Shown one piece after another: positions 34,184-41,117 of a stretch of DNA of 64,000 nt (the first letter of the stretch is position 1; each line of letters begins with the position of its first letter). Where the stretch lies: assembly GCA_964407405.1 (NCBI GenBank), contig CAYOVH010000003.1, forward strand, positions 41,196 through 105,195. The letters run 5' to 3'. Made by a program: the position numbers and the translations under genes. Under the pieces are notes generated by a model, which was not told where the DNA came from, ran no database searches, and was given only the letters and a program-made list of their open reading frames with translations. Origin of the DNA: JASLCR01 sp964407405 (GTDB lineage Bacteria > Patescibacteriota > Saccharimonadia > Saccharimonadales > Saccharimonadaceae).

Positions 34184-34738
34184 ATGTCAGAAAACGAATC
34201 TCCTATCTCAAATTCGCGCCTCAATAGCATGCGTGCCGCTGTGCTTGGTGCCAATGACGGCCTCGTTTCTACATCAAGTATCGTAGTAGGTGTCGCTGGT
34301 GCTGGATTAGACCGCAATGCAATCTTTACTGCTGGCATGGCGGCCCTTGTCGCTGGCGCGCTATCGATGGCTGTCGGTGAATACGTCTCTGTTTCATCTC
34401 AGAGCGACGCTGAAAAAGTGCATATTCGTAAAGTGCACGGTGGAGATATGTCGGCCCACGATATTACCAACCCTTTCCAAGCAGCATTTGCGTCGCTCGT
34501 TTCATTTACTATAGGGGGACTTATACCTTTCTTGGTGATCATCCTTTCGCCAGACCATATCGCAATCCCCGCCACATTCCTAGCTGTATTTCTTGCCTTA
34601 CTCTTCACCGGCTACGCCAGTGCAACTGTCGGTGGAGCCTCCCGCCGTCGCGCAATGATCCGCGTAGTGACGGGTGGCCTGCTGGCGATGGCCATCACTT
34701 TTGCTGTTGGTGCAGCCTTTGGAACACTTGGAGGATAA
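34184..34738 (+). CDS. VIT1/CCC1-family metal transporter-like protein
   Basis: A 184-aa membrane protein with RAAVLGANDGLVSTSSIVVGVAGAG (helix 1), ALSMAVGEYVSVSSQSDAEK (helix 2) and three C-terminal helices, typical of Fe/Mn exporters. The cytosolic linker between helices 2 and 3 is short, as in small bacterial members. A TATAAT (34171-34176) ends 7 nt before the ATG, leaderless. Ion specificity unknown. Confidence 0.9.
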   Translation: MSENESPISNSRLNSMRAAVLGANDGLVSTSSIVVGVAGAGLDRNAIFTAGMAALVAGALSMAVGEYVSVSSQSDAEKVHIRKVHGGDMSAHDITNPFQAAFASLVSFTIGGLIPFLVIILSPDHIAIPATFLAVFLALLFTGYASATVGGASRRRAMIRVVTGGLLAMAITFAVGAAFGTLGG

Positions 34739-34836
34739 CTCCAAAGCCTAATCTAAAATTGAATATGTTTTTACGCACCGCATATTCTCACGTGAGGCTA
34801 GTGGATATGCTTCAGGAAGAAAGTACGAAATATGAA

Positions 34837-35274
34837 CTACAGAATTTCAATTTTTGTCAGATCACCATTGAGGAAAACTGGTTCTAGTCCAAGTATCTCA
34901 TCTATTAGTGGTGAGTCTTGAGGAATGCCATTTAAAATGTAGATCGGCTTTTCTAGATAAAATGCAGTAGACATCTCCATGAGAACATTGGGGCCAATGT
35001 AGTTTGCTTTTCCGTGTTTTTCATAGTTCATTACAAGAATTGCATCACTATTCTCAATTTCCTTAAAATGCCCACGTATCAATAATGCTTTGCCGTGATA
35101 GCCTTGTGAATCACTTTCCCAGCTTGAAACAATATCTTTGATATCCATTTCACCTGCCTTTATCTTTGCTGCCGTTTTAGGTAAGACAACTTCAAATCCC
35201 GCTTCCTCTAGCCTATAACTGAATTGAACGACTTGTTCATAGAATGCTGCACTGGCGCAAACTGCTAATTTCAT
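34837..35274 (-). CDS. Nucleoside 2-deoxyribosyltransferase-like protein
   Basis: A 145-aa Rossmann-like protein with SDAILVMNYEKHGKANYIGPNVLMEMSTAF and EKPIYILNGIPQ. These are features of a widespread family related to nucleoside 2-deoxyribosyltransferases. The presumed nucleophilic Glu is that in LMEM. The exact activity is unproven; the family includes proteins of unknown function. Confidence 0.7.
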   Translation of the reverse strand: MKLAVCASAAFYEQVVQFSYRLEEAGFEVVLPKTAAKIKAGEMDIKDIVSSWESDSQGYHGKALLIRGHFKEIENSDAILVMNYEKHGKANYIGPNVLMEMSTAFYLEKPIYILNGIPQDSPLIDEILGLEPVFLNGDLTKIEIL

Positions 35275-35377
35275 TCAGTCATTATATCAAAAAAGACTTC
35301 GAGGCCGAAGTCATTTACGATACTAATGCTTGGCTACAGTCTACGAAAAATCTCGAACCTATTTCCAGCGCAATGCT

Positions 35378-35400
35378 GGCTGAGCCGTGCAGGCTCAGCC
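35378..35400. other. Inverted repeat downstream of tRNA-Gln
   Basis: Perfect 9-bp arms GGCTGAGCC / GGCTCAGCC with a 5-nt loop, without a T-run. It may help end or process the tRNA-Gln transcript. Confidence 0.5.
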
Positions 35401-35442
35401 CCAACGCCTGCGCGGGCGACCGTTTGGATTTTTTCTCTAATT

Positions 35443-35516
35443 TGGCTGGGGATGAGGGATTCGAACCCCCGATCACGGGACCAGAACCCGCTGCCTTACC
35501 ACTTGGCCAATCCCCA
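35443..35516 (-). tRNA. tRNA-Gln (anticodon CTG)
   Basis: 74 nt with CCA encoded. The acceptor TGGGGAT / ATCCCCA gives the U1-A72 pair typical of tRNA-Gln. The anticodon stem GCGGG/CCCGT holds loop TTCTGGT, anticodon CTG. The T-loop TTCGAAT and D-loop with GG are normal. Confidence 0.93.
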
Positions 35517-35552
35517 TTAGCTCTATGATTGTAGCATTTTCGTCTTTGCCTC

Positions 35553-36017
35553 TCAAGTACGACGAGCTTTTATGTCGAGGCTTGTGAGTGTACCAACGAC
35601 CGCTAATAGCAAAAACATCATACTCACCGATGGCAGTCCTAGAGGAATATCTACATGATTGCCAAAAAGTGGCACAGTGGCTTGCTCTACGCTATCAAGA
35701 GCAATAAACATAACACCTAGCCATACCAATGGCACCAGCCAAGCAAATATCCAAGCAAATATTCGCGCGAGCTTGCTCAGCGCAATAGGGAGGAAATACG
35801 GTAGCGATAATAGCTCGATCACCACGATGACCGCCAAAATTACTGGCAGCGAGCGCACCCAGCCTGCAGGTAGTAATACTCCAAGAATATCGGTCATCAT
35901 ATCATAGCCAAATAGCTGCAACGTCAGCATCACGACAATCACAAATGCAGCGCCATAAGACAGCGCACTCGCAAGCCTGTCCTTACGTATATAGAGACGA
36001 GAGGTTATCTTTTTCAT
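35553..36017 (-). CDS. Four-helix membrane protein of unknown function
   Basis: A 154-aa protein with helices at ~20-38, ~55-78, ~82-108 and ~128-146, and a basic N-terminus (KKITSRLYIRKDR). It lies on the same strand just upstream of tRNA-Gln. No family recognised. Confidence 0.68.
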   Translation of the reverse strand: MKKITSRLYIRKDRLASALSYGAAFVIVVMLTLQLFGYDMMTDILGVLLPAGWVRSLPVILAVIVVIELLSLPYFLPIALSKLARIFAWIFAWLVPLVWLGVMFIALDSVEQATVPLFGNHVDIPLGLPSVSMMFLLLAVVGTLTSLDIKARRT

Positions 36018-36115
36018 AGCCCTATTGTACTACGAAATGATTCCCACGGGAGTTCACTCGTGTATTCTAAAAAGCGCATCGATAAAGACTCGTGTTGTAT
36101 TTTTTGCATAAACGC

Positions 36116-36245
36116 TTGCGCTTTTTACTCAGCCCGGTACAATAACGGTAGCGACTCAAAAAACAAACACATTTTCAAATAAATAGTGGTCGCTCTACGA
36201 TATCCACCACAACTTAACACCTCTCGACTCCGAGAGGTGTTTTGT
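36116..36245 (+). ncRNA. Candidate small RNA with own promoter and terminator
   Basis: Promoter TTGCGC (36116-36121), 16-nt spacer, TACAAT (36138-36143). The predicted ~95-nt transcript starts near 36150. It can pair AGCGAC (36150-36155) with GTCGCT (36189-36194) and GTGG with CCAC. It ends in a strong terminator (AACACCTCTCG / CGAGAGGTGTT then TTGTGTT, 36216-36247). No reading frame of note lies inside. The terminator also isolates the pilin promoter just downstream. Confidence 0.5.
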
Positions 36246-36246
36246 G

Positions 36247-36275
36247 TTGCTAATGCTTACATACATGAGTATACT
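36247..36275 (+). promoter_or_regulatory. Promoter of the pilin gene at 36283
   Basis: TTGCTA (36247-36252), 17-nt spacer, TATACT (36270-36275), then 7 nt to ATG. This is a leaderless arrangement that fixes the start. Confidence 0.78.
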
Positions 36276-36282
36276 TGCTACT

Positions 36283-36774
36283 ATGCAGAGGACTCTCCGC
36301 GGATTTACTATTGTCGAGCTCGTTATTGTCATAGCGGTTATTGCTATACTCGCATCAGTAACGATGGTAACGTATAATGGCGCGCAAGCCCGTGGCGAAT
36401 ATGCACGTGCTCAGACAGATATGAAGCATATCAGTGACGCCCTTGCTATCTATAGAGAACAAAACGGCGCCTACCCTATTCCTGCATCAAATGCCACGAC
36501 ATTTCAGCCGGCAGCGACTCAACTTACAAGCACCTTGACTCCAGGCTATCTTGATAGTGCGGACCTTTTGACGGCTAAGACTGGCTACGCCTACCTCTAC
36601 CGCACCGACTCAAGCGGGACCGACTATGCCCTCATGCGTATCTATGGGACCACAAGTGCCAATTGCGCAACGTTGCCAAGCATTGAGTCAGGAGGCAATA
36701 GTCTCATGAAGACGACTGGAACTTGCTCAAACAAATCCTGGGGATACTGGTCCGACGGTGCTGCTAGCTGGTAG
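36283..36774 (+). CDS. Type IV pilin-like protein
   Basis: The 163-aa product has a short leader MQRTLRG, cleavage site G|FTIVE and the pilin helix (VIVIAVIAILASVTMVTYN). A small globular head has two Cys near the C-terminus (NCATL...GTCSNKSW), a possible disulfide loop. No other pilus machinery (PilB, PilC, PilD) is in this window. It is a likely minor or major subunit of surface pili. Confidence 0.88.
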   Translation: MQRTLRGFTIVELVIVIAVIAILASVTMVTYNGAQARGEYARAQTDMKHISDALAIYREQNGAYPIPASNATTFQPAATQLTSTLTPGYLDSADLLTAKTGYAYLYRTDSSGTDYALMRIYGTTSANCATLPSIESGGNSLMKTTGTCSNKSWGYWSDGAASW

Positions 36775-37420
36775 ATCTTTTGGAGTGTGTCTCGCGCCAC
36801 TTGGCAATCTCGCCATGATGACCGCTCAAAAGAACGGATGGCACTTTATGGCCATTGAAATCTTCAGGCCGAGTATATTGAGGAAATTCTAATGTCTCGC
36901 CATCCGAAAAACTTTCGATCTCAGCACTCATCTCGCCGCCCAATACGCCCGGCAGTAGGCGCACGATACTATCTATAATTGTCATTGCAGGCAGTTCGCC
37001 ACCGGTGAGTACATAGTCTCCAACACTAATCTCTTGATCGACTAGCTCCAATATGCGCTCATCATAGCCCTCATATCGACCGCAGATGAAGATATAGCCA
37101 TGATCCGTCTCTGAATAGCTCCGCGCCATTGCTTGCGCCCAGCGCTGACCACGTGGCGTCATGAGGAGCACTTTTGCGCTTGGGTCATTATTCTGTGCGG
37201 CTTTAACCGCGTTCCACAACGGTTCTACCATCAGCAACATGCCATCACCTCCGCCGTATGGTGTATCATCGACTTGCTTTCGCAGCCCCAAGCCAAAATC
37301 ACGCAGATTGACCGTACTCAACTCAACCACATAGTCTTTCTGCGCCTTCCACATCATGGAGCTCTCAAATACCCCCGTGAACATTTCGGGAAAAAGTGTA
37401 ATAACCTGAAATTTCTTCAT
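36764..37420 (-). CDS. trmD: tRNA (guanine37-N1)-methyltransferase
   Basis: A 218-aa SPOUT-class enzyme that makes m1G37 in tRNAs reading CUN, CCN and CGG, keeping the reading frame. It has TLFPEMF, YGGGDGML, the knot ICGRYEGYDERI, SVGDYVLTGGELPAM and FPQYTRP. A GATAAT box (37428-37433) ends 7 nt before the ATG. Its 3' end overlaps that of the convergent pilin gene by 11 nt. Confidence 0.95.
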   Translation of the reverse strand: MKKFQVITLFPEMFTGVFESSMMWKAQKDYVVELSTVNLRDFGLGLRKQVDDTPYGGGDGMLLMVEPLWNAVKAAQNNDPSAKVLLMTPRGQRWAQAMARSYSETDHGYIFICGRYEGYDERILELVDQEISVGDYVLTGGELPAMTIIDSIVRLLPGVLGGEMSAEIESFSDGETLEFPQYTRPEDFNGHKVPSVLLSGHHGEIAKWRETHSKRSTS

Positions 37421-37427
37421 CTGTTAG

Positions 37428-37469
37428 ATTATCGCAGATATTGACTTTTTTGTCTATATTTACTATAAT
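37428..37469. promoter_or_regulatory. Interlocked divergent promoters of trmD and the 109-aa gene
   Basis: Plus strand: TTGACT (37441-37446), 17 nt, TATAAT (37464-37469). Minus strand: TAGACA (37451-37456), 17 nt, GATAAT (37428-37433). The -35 box of each lies between the two boxes of the other, so the two promoters cannot be occupied together. Confidence 0.75.
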
Positions 37470-37504
37470 ATCACTATACCCTAGTCGCACCTAATTAAAG
37501 AGAG

Positions 37505-37834
37505 GTGAGCCATTTGGTCAGGCAACCTGTACGACTCAATGCCGCCACCCTGGCGCCAAAGATGAACGTGCTCGTCGCAAACACGCTTCCTCCTGGACAG
37601 TGGAGAATATATAAAGTCGTTGACTTCGACGACAAATATATCGACCTTGTGTCAGAAGACGGCCGACATAAAACGCTTTGCACGTCAGACTACGGTCTCC
37701 ATGTAGAGGAATGGCTTCGTAACTCCCTATATGAGGCCACTGACGAAGCCATCAGCTGGTGGCAGAGCCTTGACCCCAAGAAGAGCTTGCAGTCGTTACA
37801 CTCCAGCAGGTTCTTCGTTCCGCCTTATGTGTAG
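37505..37834 (+). CDS. Hypothetical protein (109 aa)
   Basis: A soluble 109-aa protein with a GTG start (37505). The first half looks like a small beta-barrel (MNVLVANTLPPGQWRIYKVVDFDD, DLVSEDGRHKTL), as in SH3-like domains; the second half is helical with several Trp. It has the closest match to consensus of any plus-strand promoter in this part of the window, and a long hairpin after the stop. No family recognised. Confidence 0.6.
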   Translation: MSHLVRQPVRLNAATLAPKMNVLVANTLPPGQWRIYKVVDFDDKYIDLVSEDGRHKTLCTSDYGLHVEEWLRNSLYEATDEAISWWQSLDPKKSLQSLHSSRFFVPPYV

Positions 37835-37853
37835 AGAGGGGTATCACTCGCCT

Positions 37854-37917
37854 CCTGAAGAAAGCTCGCTACTGAGCCACGCGATATGTGTAGCCCTGGC
37901 TCGCAGCTCTTCAGGGG
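37854..37917 (+). terminator. Long three-tier hairpin after the 109-aa gene
   Basis: CCTGAAGA (37854) pairs with TCTTCAGG (37915). Inside, GAGCCA pairs with TGGCTC. It is followed by GGGCCTTCTTCCTT. It may be a terminator or an RNA element; its size is larger than other terminators here. Confidence 0.55.
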
Positions 37918-37953
37918 GCCTTCTTCCTTACTTCGTCAATACTCATACAACTA

Positions 37954-37978
37954 AAAAACCACCATATAGGTGGTTTTT
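37954..37978. terminator. Intrinsic terminator
   Basis: 10-bp stem AAAAACCACC / GGTGGTTTTT with a 5-nt loop, U-tract on both strands. It separates the 109-aa gene from the convergent KH-protein gene. Nothing else gene-like is seen in 37979-38062. Confidence 0.85.
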
Positions 37979-38062
37979 CAGACATATAAGGCTCTCAACT
38001 CTTATAAAAGGGTTGCTCGCATAGAGCTCTGGTAGTTCTCGCAGTTGTTGAACTGTCTATAA

Positions 38063-38494
38063 TTATATATCAAGATCATCGAGATCGGCAAGTTCTTTTC
38101 GCGACTTTTTTGCGTAATCCGACTCGCTATCTTCGTCGTCGTTTTCCACAGTTTCGCTCTCACCTATCTCTGTTGATACTGCTTCTGCTTCGTCCACAGG
38201 CTCGCTAGCAGATGTGTCCGATGACGTAGTATAGTTCTCAGCATCGTCGTCATTATTGACGATTTTGAGGTTGTAGCGCGCATCATTTTTGGTGCCAAGC
38301 GCGCGGAGCAATGTCCGCAAACTCTGCGCTGTCGCGCCGCGCTTGCCGATCACACGCCCCAGGTCTTCTGGATTGACCGTCAGCGTCAGCAAGACACCTT
38401 TTTCATCAATAAGCCGTTCGACTACAACATCGTCAGGATGCCCGACAAGTGATTTTACGATATATTCTACAAATTGCTGGTCTATGGTCGACAT
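38063..38494 (-). CDS. khpA: KH-domain RNA-binding protein (KhpA-like) with acidic tail
   Basis: The 143-aa product's first ~78 residues form a KH domain of the KhpA/YlqC type (GRVIGKRGATAQSLRTLLRA carries the GxxG loop). The last ~60 residues are a Glu/Asp/Ser-rich tail absent from most homologues. The family binds RNA and affects cell division and translation. It lies downstream of rpsP, as in other bacteria, but behind a terminator hairpin. Confidence 0.88.
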   Translation of the reverse strand: MSTIDQQFVEYIVKSLVGHPDDVVVERLIDEKGVLLTLTVNPEDLGRVIGKRGATAQSLRTLLRALGTKNDARYNLKIVNNDDDAENYTTSSDTSASEPVDEAEAVSTEIGESETVENDDEDSESDYAKKSRKELADLDDLDI

Positions 38495-38567
38495 ATGCCC
38501 TCCTTACGCCTCACGGTCACTTAATATCGTATAGCTATTGTAGCACGCTTGGCGCTTAAGCTAGCTA

Positions 38568-38660
38568 TTGACATTTATACTTAGATATGCTACTACTAAC
38601 ATCAATCATGTGAGGTCCCGTAAAACGGAAGACCCCGCAGATTTTATCTGCGGGGTTGCA
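38568..38660 (+). ncRNA. Candidate short RNA between rpsP and the KH gene
   Basis: TTGACA (38568-38573), 17 nt, TACTAC (38591-38596). The predicted ~55-nt transcript has two hairpins: GGTCCCGT/ACGGAAGACC, then the terminator ACCCCGCAG / CTGCGGGGT (38632-38656). The terminator is also usable on the minus strand after rpsP, which could be its only role. Confidence 0.4.
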
Positions 38661-38677
38661 TCATTTCTAGTAATCTC

Positions 38678-39088
38678 TTAGGCTTGGTCAGCATCTTCCT
38701 TTGTTTCAGTCTCCTCTACTGGCTCTCCGGCTGGTGTTTCTTCAGCTACTTCTTCAGTTGGTGCTTCTTCTTTTGGCTGGTTTTTGCGAAGTTTCTCGGC
38801 ATTTTTGATAGCTTTTTGCTTTGAATCATCAGCTTGCTTCACCCAAGATGGCAATTTCACTCCCTCGGCCTTCAGAATTTTTGCAACGCGAGGTGTTGGC
38901 TGTGCGCCGTTATTTAGATATTTTTCGGCTGCTTCTTTTTGGAGTGTTACTTCTTTGGTATGTGGGTTGTAGCTGCCTACATAGGCAACGACACGGCCAC
39001 TTGATGGATGGCGTTGAGCCTCCTGTACAGCCAGACGGTATACCGGATGACCTTTTCGACCAAGTCGCTGAAGACGTATTGCGAGCAT
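38678..39088 (-). CDS. rpsP: Ribosomal protein S16 with acidic C-terminal extension
   Basis: The 136-aa product's first ~80 residues are S16 (MLAIRLQRLGRKGHPVYRLAV, VGSYNPHT, YLNNGAQPTPRV). The remaining ~55 residues, rich in Lys then Glu/Ala/Thr, extend it well beyond the usual 80-90 aa. S16 is a 30S assembly protein. Confidence 0.95.
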   Translation of the reverse strand: MLAIRLQRLGRKGHPVYRLAVQEAQRHPSSGRVVAYVGSYNPHTKEVTLQKEAAEKYLNNGAQPTPRVAKILKAEGVKLPSWVKQADDSKQKAIKNAEKLRKNQPKEEAPTEEVAEETPAGEPVEETETKEDADQA

Positions 39089-39173
39089 AAAAAATTAACT
39101 TCCTTTTATTCTTTTAGAATTGATATCTCACTTCTGGACAATTTTACACTAGTTGGGCACGTACGTCAATCTG

Positions 39174-39893
39174 TTAGATTTTTGTACCTAGCGATGCGTA
39201 CTTTTTAAGCGCTGCCTTTGCCGCTTCTTGCTGAGCAATCTGCTTGGAATGACCAGAGCCCTTTGCCATCAACTTTGGCCCGATATAGACTCCCAGCGTA
39301 AAGACCTTGTCATGATCGGGGCCGATTTCTTCAAGGACTTTGTACAGCGGCGTCGTTCCATCAACACGCTGAGATACTTCTTGGAGATGTGATTTTGGAT
39401 CACGCCAGCTGCCGTCCTCGAGGATCGCCGCGAGTTTTGACGTGATATGCTTTTGGATAAACTTGTCTGCTTCTTCGTAGCCCTTCTCGAGATAAATCGC
39501 GCCAATGACGGCCTCGAAAGCATTTGCCAATATCTGCTGACGCGCCCGATCGCTGCCCTGCTTTTCGCCGCGGGACATACGTAGCAGCGACTCATAGCCC
39601 AGCTTATCCCCAGCTGCGCCGATACTTTCGGTGCGCACGAGTGCTGCCCGCCAGCTCGTTAGAATTCCTTCTGGCTCTTTGTAGTTATTGAAAAGAAAAT
39701 CTGTCACCGCGAGTTCTAGCACAGCATCGCCAAGAAACTCCAGTCGTTCGTTATGCTCGTGAGTCGACTTCTTGTGTTCGTTCACATAGCTGCGATGCGT
39801 CAAGGCAGTTACGAGCAGGTCGATATTTTCAAAATCAAACCCCAGCTTTTCGCGAGCAAACTCCTGATATGGAGCCGTGGGCATCCCTGACAT
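39174..39893 (-). CDS. rnc: Ribonuclease III
   Basis: A 239-aa double-strand RNA endonuclease for rRNA processing. It has the signature HNERLEFLGDAVLELAV (catalytic Glu/Asp), a second catalytic Glu in NAFEAVIGAIYLEKG, and a C-terminal dsRNA-binding domain (~165-235; KGSGHSKQIAQQEAAKAAL). Its ATG overlaps the Nudix stop as TAATG. Confidence 0.95.
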   Translation of the reverse strand: MSGMPTAPYQEFAREKLGFDFENIDLLVTALTHRSYVNEHKKSTHEHNERLEFLGDAVLELAVTDFLFNNYKEPEGILTSWRAALVRTESIGAAGDKLGYESLLRMSRGEKQGSDRARQQILANAFEAVIGAIYLEKGYEEADKFIQKHITSKLAAILEDGSWRDPKSHLQEVSQRVDGTTPLYKVLEEIGPDHDKVFTLGVYIGPKLMAKGSGHSKQIAQQEAAKAALKKYASLGTKI

Positions 39894-40402
39894 TAGAGCT
39901 TCTCCTCGCGTATGCGGGTACGCGCCTTGAGCATCAACTTGGCGATATCCTCATATTCGATCTCATCGAGCGCATCGGTAAACTTAAACCATTTGATACC
40001 ATTCATCCAGTCTTCTTTCTTGATTGCGTTGGTATCACCCAGCGCTTTGACAAGATAGATTTGTGTCGTCATCAAAACCAGCTTGTCTTGACGACGATAA
40101 CGAAAGTGAATTTTCCCAAGCCAGCCGAGCATTTCAACATGCTCAAGTCCAGCCTCTTCACCAATCTCACGCCGAGCTGTCTCAACAGCTGTCTCACCTT
40201 CTTCGATGTGGCCTTTTGGAATTGTCCAGCGGTCTTTTGCATCCTGGATCAGCAATATTTCGATATCATTGCCTTTTTTGGCATGACGAAAGATGATTCC
40301 GCCAGCGGTTGGCTCACGGACGATTTCCTGTATGGACGGTTTTTTGCCGCGGGAAACAAACCGCTTAAAACTGTCAAATCTTGGCCTTGGAGTCTTTGCC
40401 AT
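39893..40402 (-). CDS. Nudix hydrolase (Ap4A-type)
   Basis: A 169-aa protein with Nudix box GHIEEGETAVETARREIGEE near residue 63, preceded by RWTIPK as in diadenosine polyphosphate hydrolases. I chose ATG 40402 because GAAGGAGAG lies 5 nt upstream; the frame to 40450 lies inside nusB. It sits between nusB and rnc. Confidence 0.88.
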   Translation of the reverse strand: MAKTPRPRFDSFKRFVSRGKKPSIQEIVREPTAGGIIFRHAKKGNDIEILLIQDAKDRWTIPKGHIEEGETAVETARREIGEEAGLEHVEMLGWLGKIHFRYRRQDKLVLMTTQIYLVKALGDTNAIKKEDWMNGIKWFKFTDALDEIEYEDIAKLMLKARTRIREEKL

Positions 40403-40835
40403 TCGACTCTCCTTCCACAAGCGTCCGGAATGCCGTACCGAGTACACCATTCACAAACTTGCTTGAATTGTCAGAACCAAACGCTTTTGCCAATTCCACC
40501 GCTTCGTTGATGGCAACCTTTGGCGGCACTGCATCGCTATGATACAGCAGCTCGTACAGTCCAATGCGAAGAACGTTGCGATCAATACGGGCGATCTGAT
40601 CAATAGGCCATCCCGGTGCTATTGGCTGTAGCTCGCCATCAAGTTCAGTGATTTTTTCGATAACCCCATGGACGAGTTCGGCGACAAATTTTTTGTCTTC
40701 AATTGCTGCATCGTAGCGATCGAGATTACGATCGAGAATCTCGTCAGCCGAGGTGCTTGCATCGCTCGCACGAAACTCATATTCGTATAGTGTCTGTAAA
40801 GCAACGATCCGTCCTAGATGTCGATTTGATGCCAT
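40374..40835 (-). CDS. nusB: Transcription antitermination factor NusB
   Basis: A 153-aa all-helical protein that joins NusE/S10 on boxA RNA to prevent early termination in rRNA operons. It has N-terminal RIVALQTLYEYEF, IDQIARIDRNVLRIGLYELLY, and AINEAVELAKAFGSDNSSKFVNGVLG. The C-terminus (GKDSKAKI) overlaps the Nudix gene by 29 nt. Confidence 0.94.
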   Translation of the reverse strand: MASNRHLGRIVALQTLYEYEFRASDASTSADEILDRNLDRYDAAIEDKKFVAELVHGVIEKITELDGELQPIAPGWPIDQIARIDRNVLRIGLYELLYHSDAVPPKVAINEAVELAKAFGSDNSSKFVNGVLGTAFRTLVEGESNGKDSKAKI

Positions 40836-40893
40836 TGGTCTGATTCTTTCTTAGTTGTTAATTTCCACCCTAATAATTGGTCAAAATGACGAA

Positions 40894-41034
40894 TTACTTC
40901 TTGCCTGTCTCGCGCTTGGTTGTCGCTACCTTGACGGGGGATTTCGCGTTGACTGCACGCGCAAGTTTCAGTCGCAAATGTGAACGACGGAGACCAGTTT
41001 TGCGCGCACTACTCTGCTTCTTTGGCTGTGCCAT
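40894..41034 (-). CDS. rpmF: Ribosomal protein L32
   Basis: A 46-aa basic protein, MAQPKKQSSARKTGLRRSHL at its start, matching L32 of the 50S subunit. It lacks the C-terminal zinc-binding cysteines of many L32 proteins. AAGGAG lies 11 nt before the ATG. It has its own promoter. Confidence 0.88.
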   Translation of the reverse strand: MAQPKKQSSARKTGLRRSHLRLKLARAVNAKSPVKVATTKRETGKK

Positions 41035-41077
41035 ATGGTAATGTTCTCCTTTTCAGGTTGATATATACTTGCTCTTA

Positions 41078-41105
41078 ATTATACGTATTTTTTTAAAAAT
41101 CTCAA
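41078..41105 (-). promoter_or_regulatory. Promoter of rpmF-nusB block
   Basis: TTGAGA (41100-41105), 16-nt spacer, TATAAT (41078-41083), giving a ~35-nt leader with Shine-Dalgarno before rpmF. It may also drive nusB, the Nudix gene and rnc. Confidence 0.75.
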
Positions 41106-41117
41106 GGAGGAGCTTCA

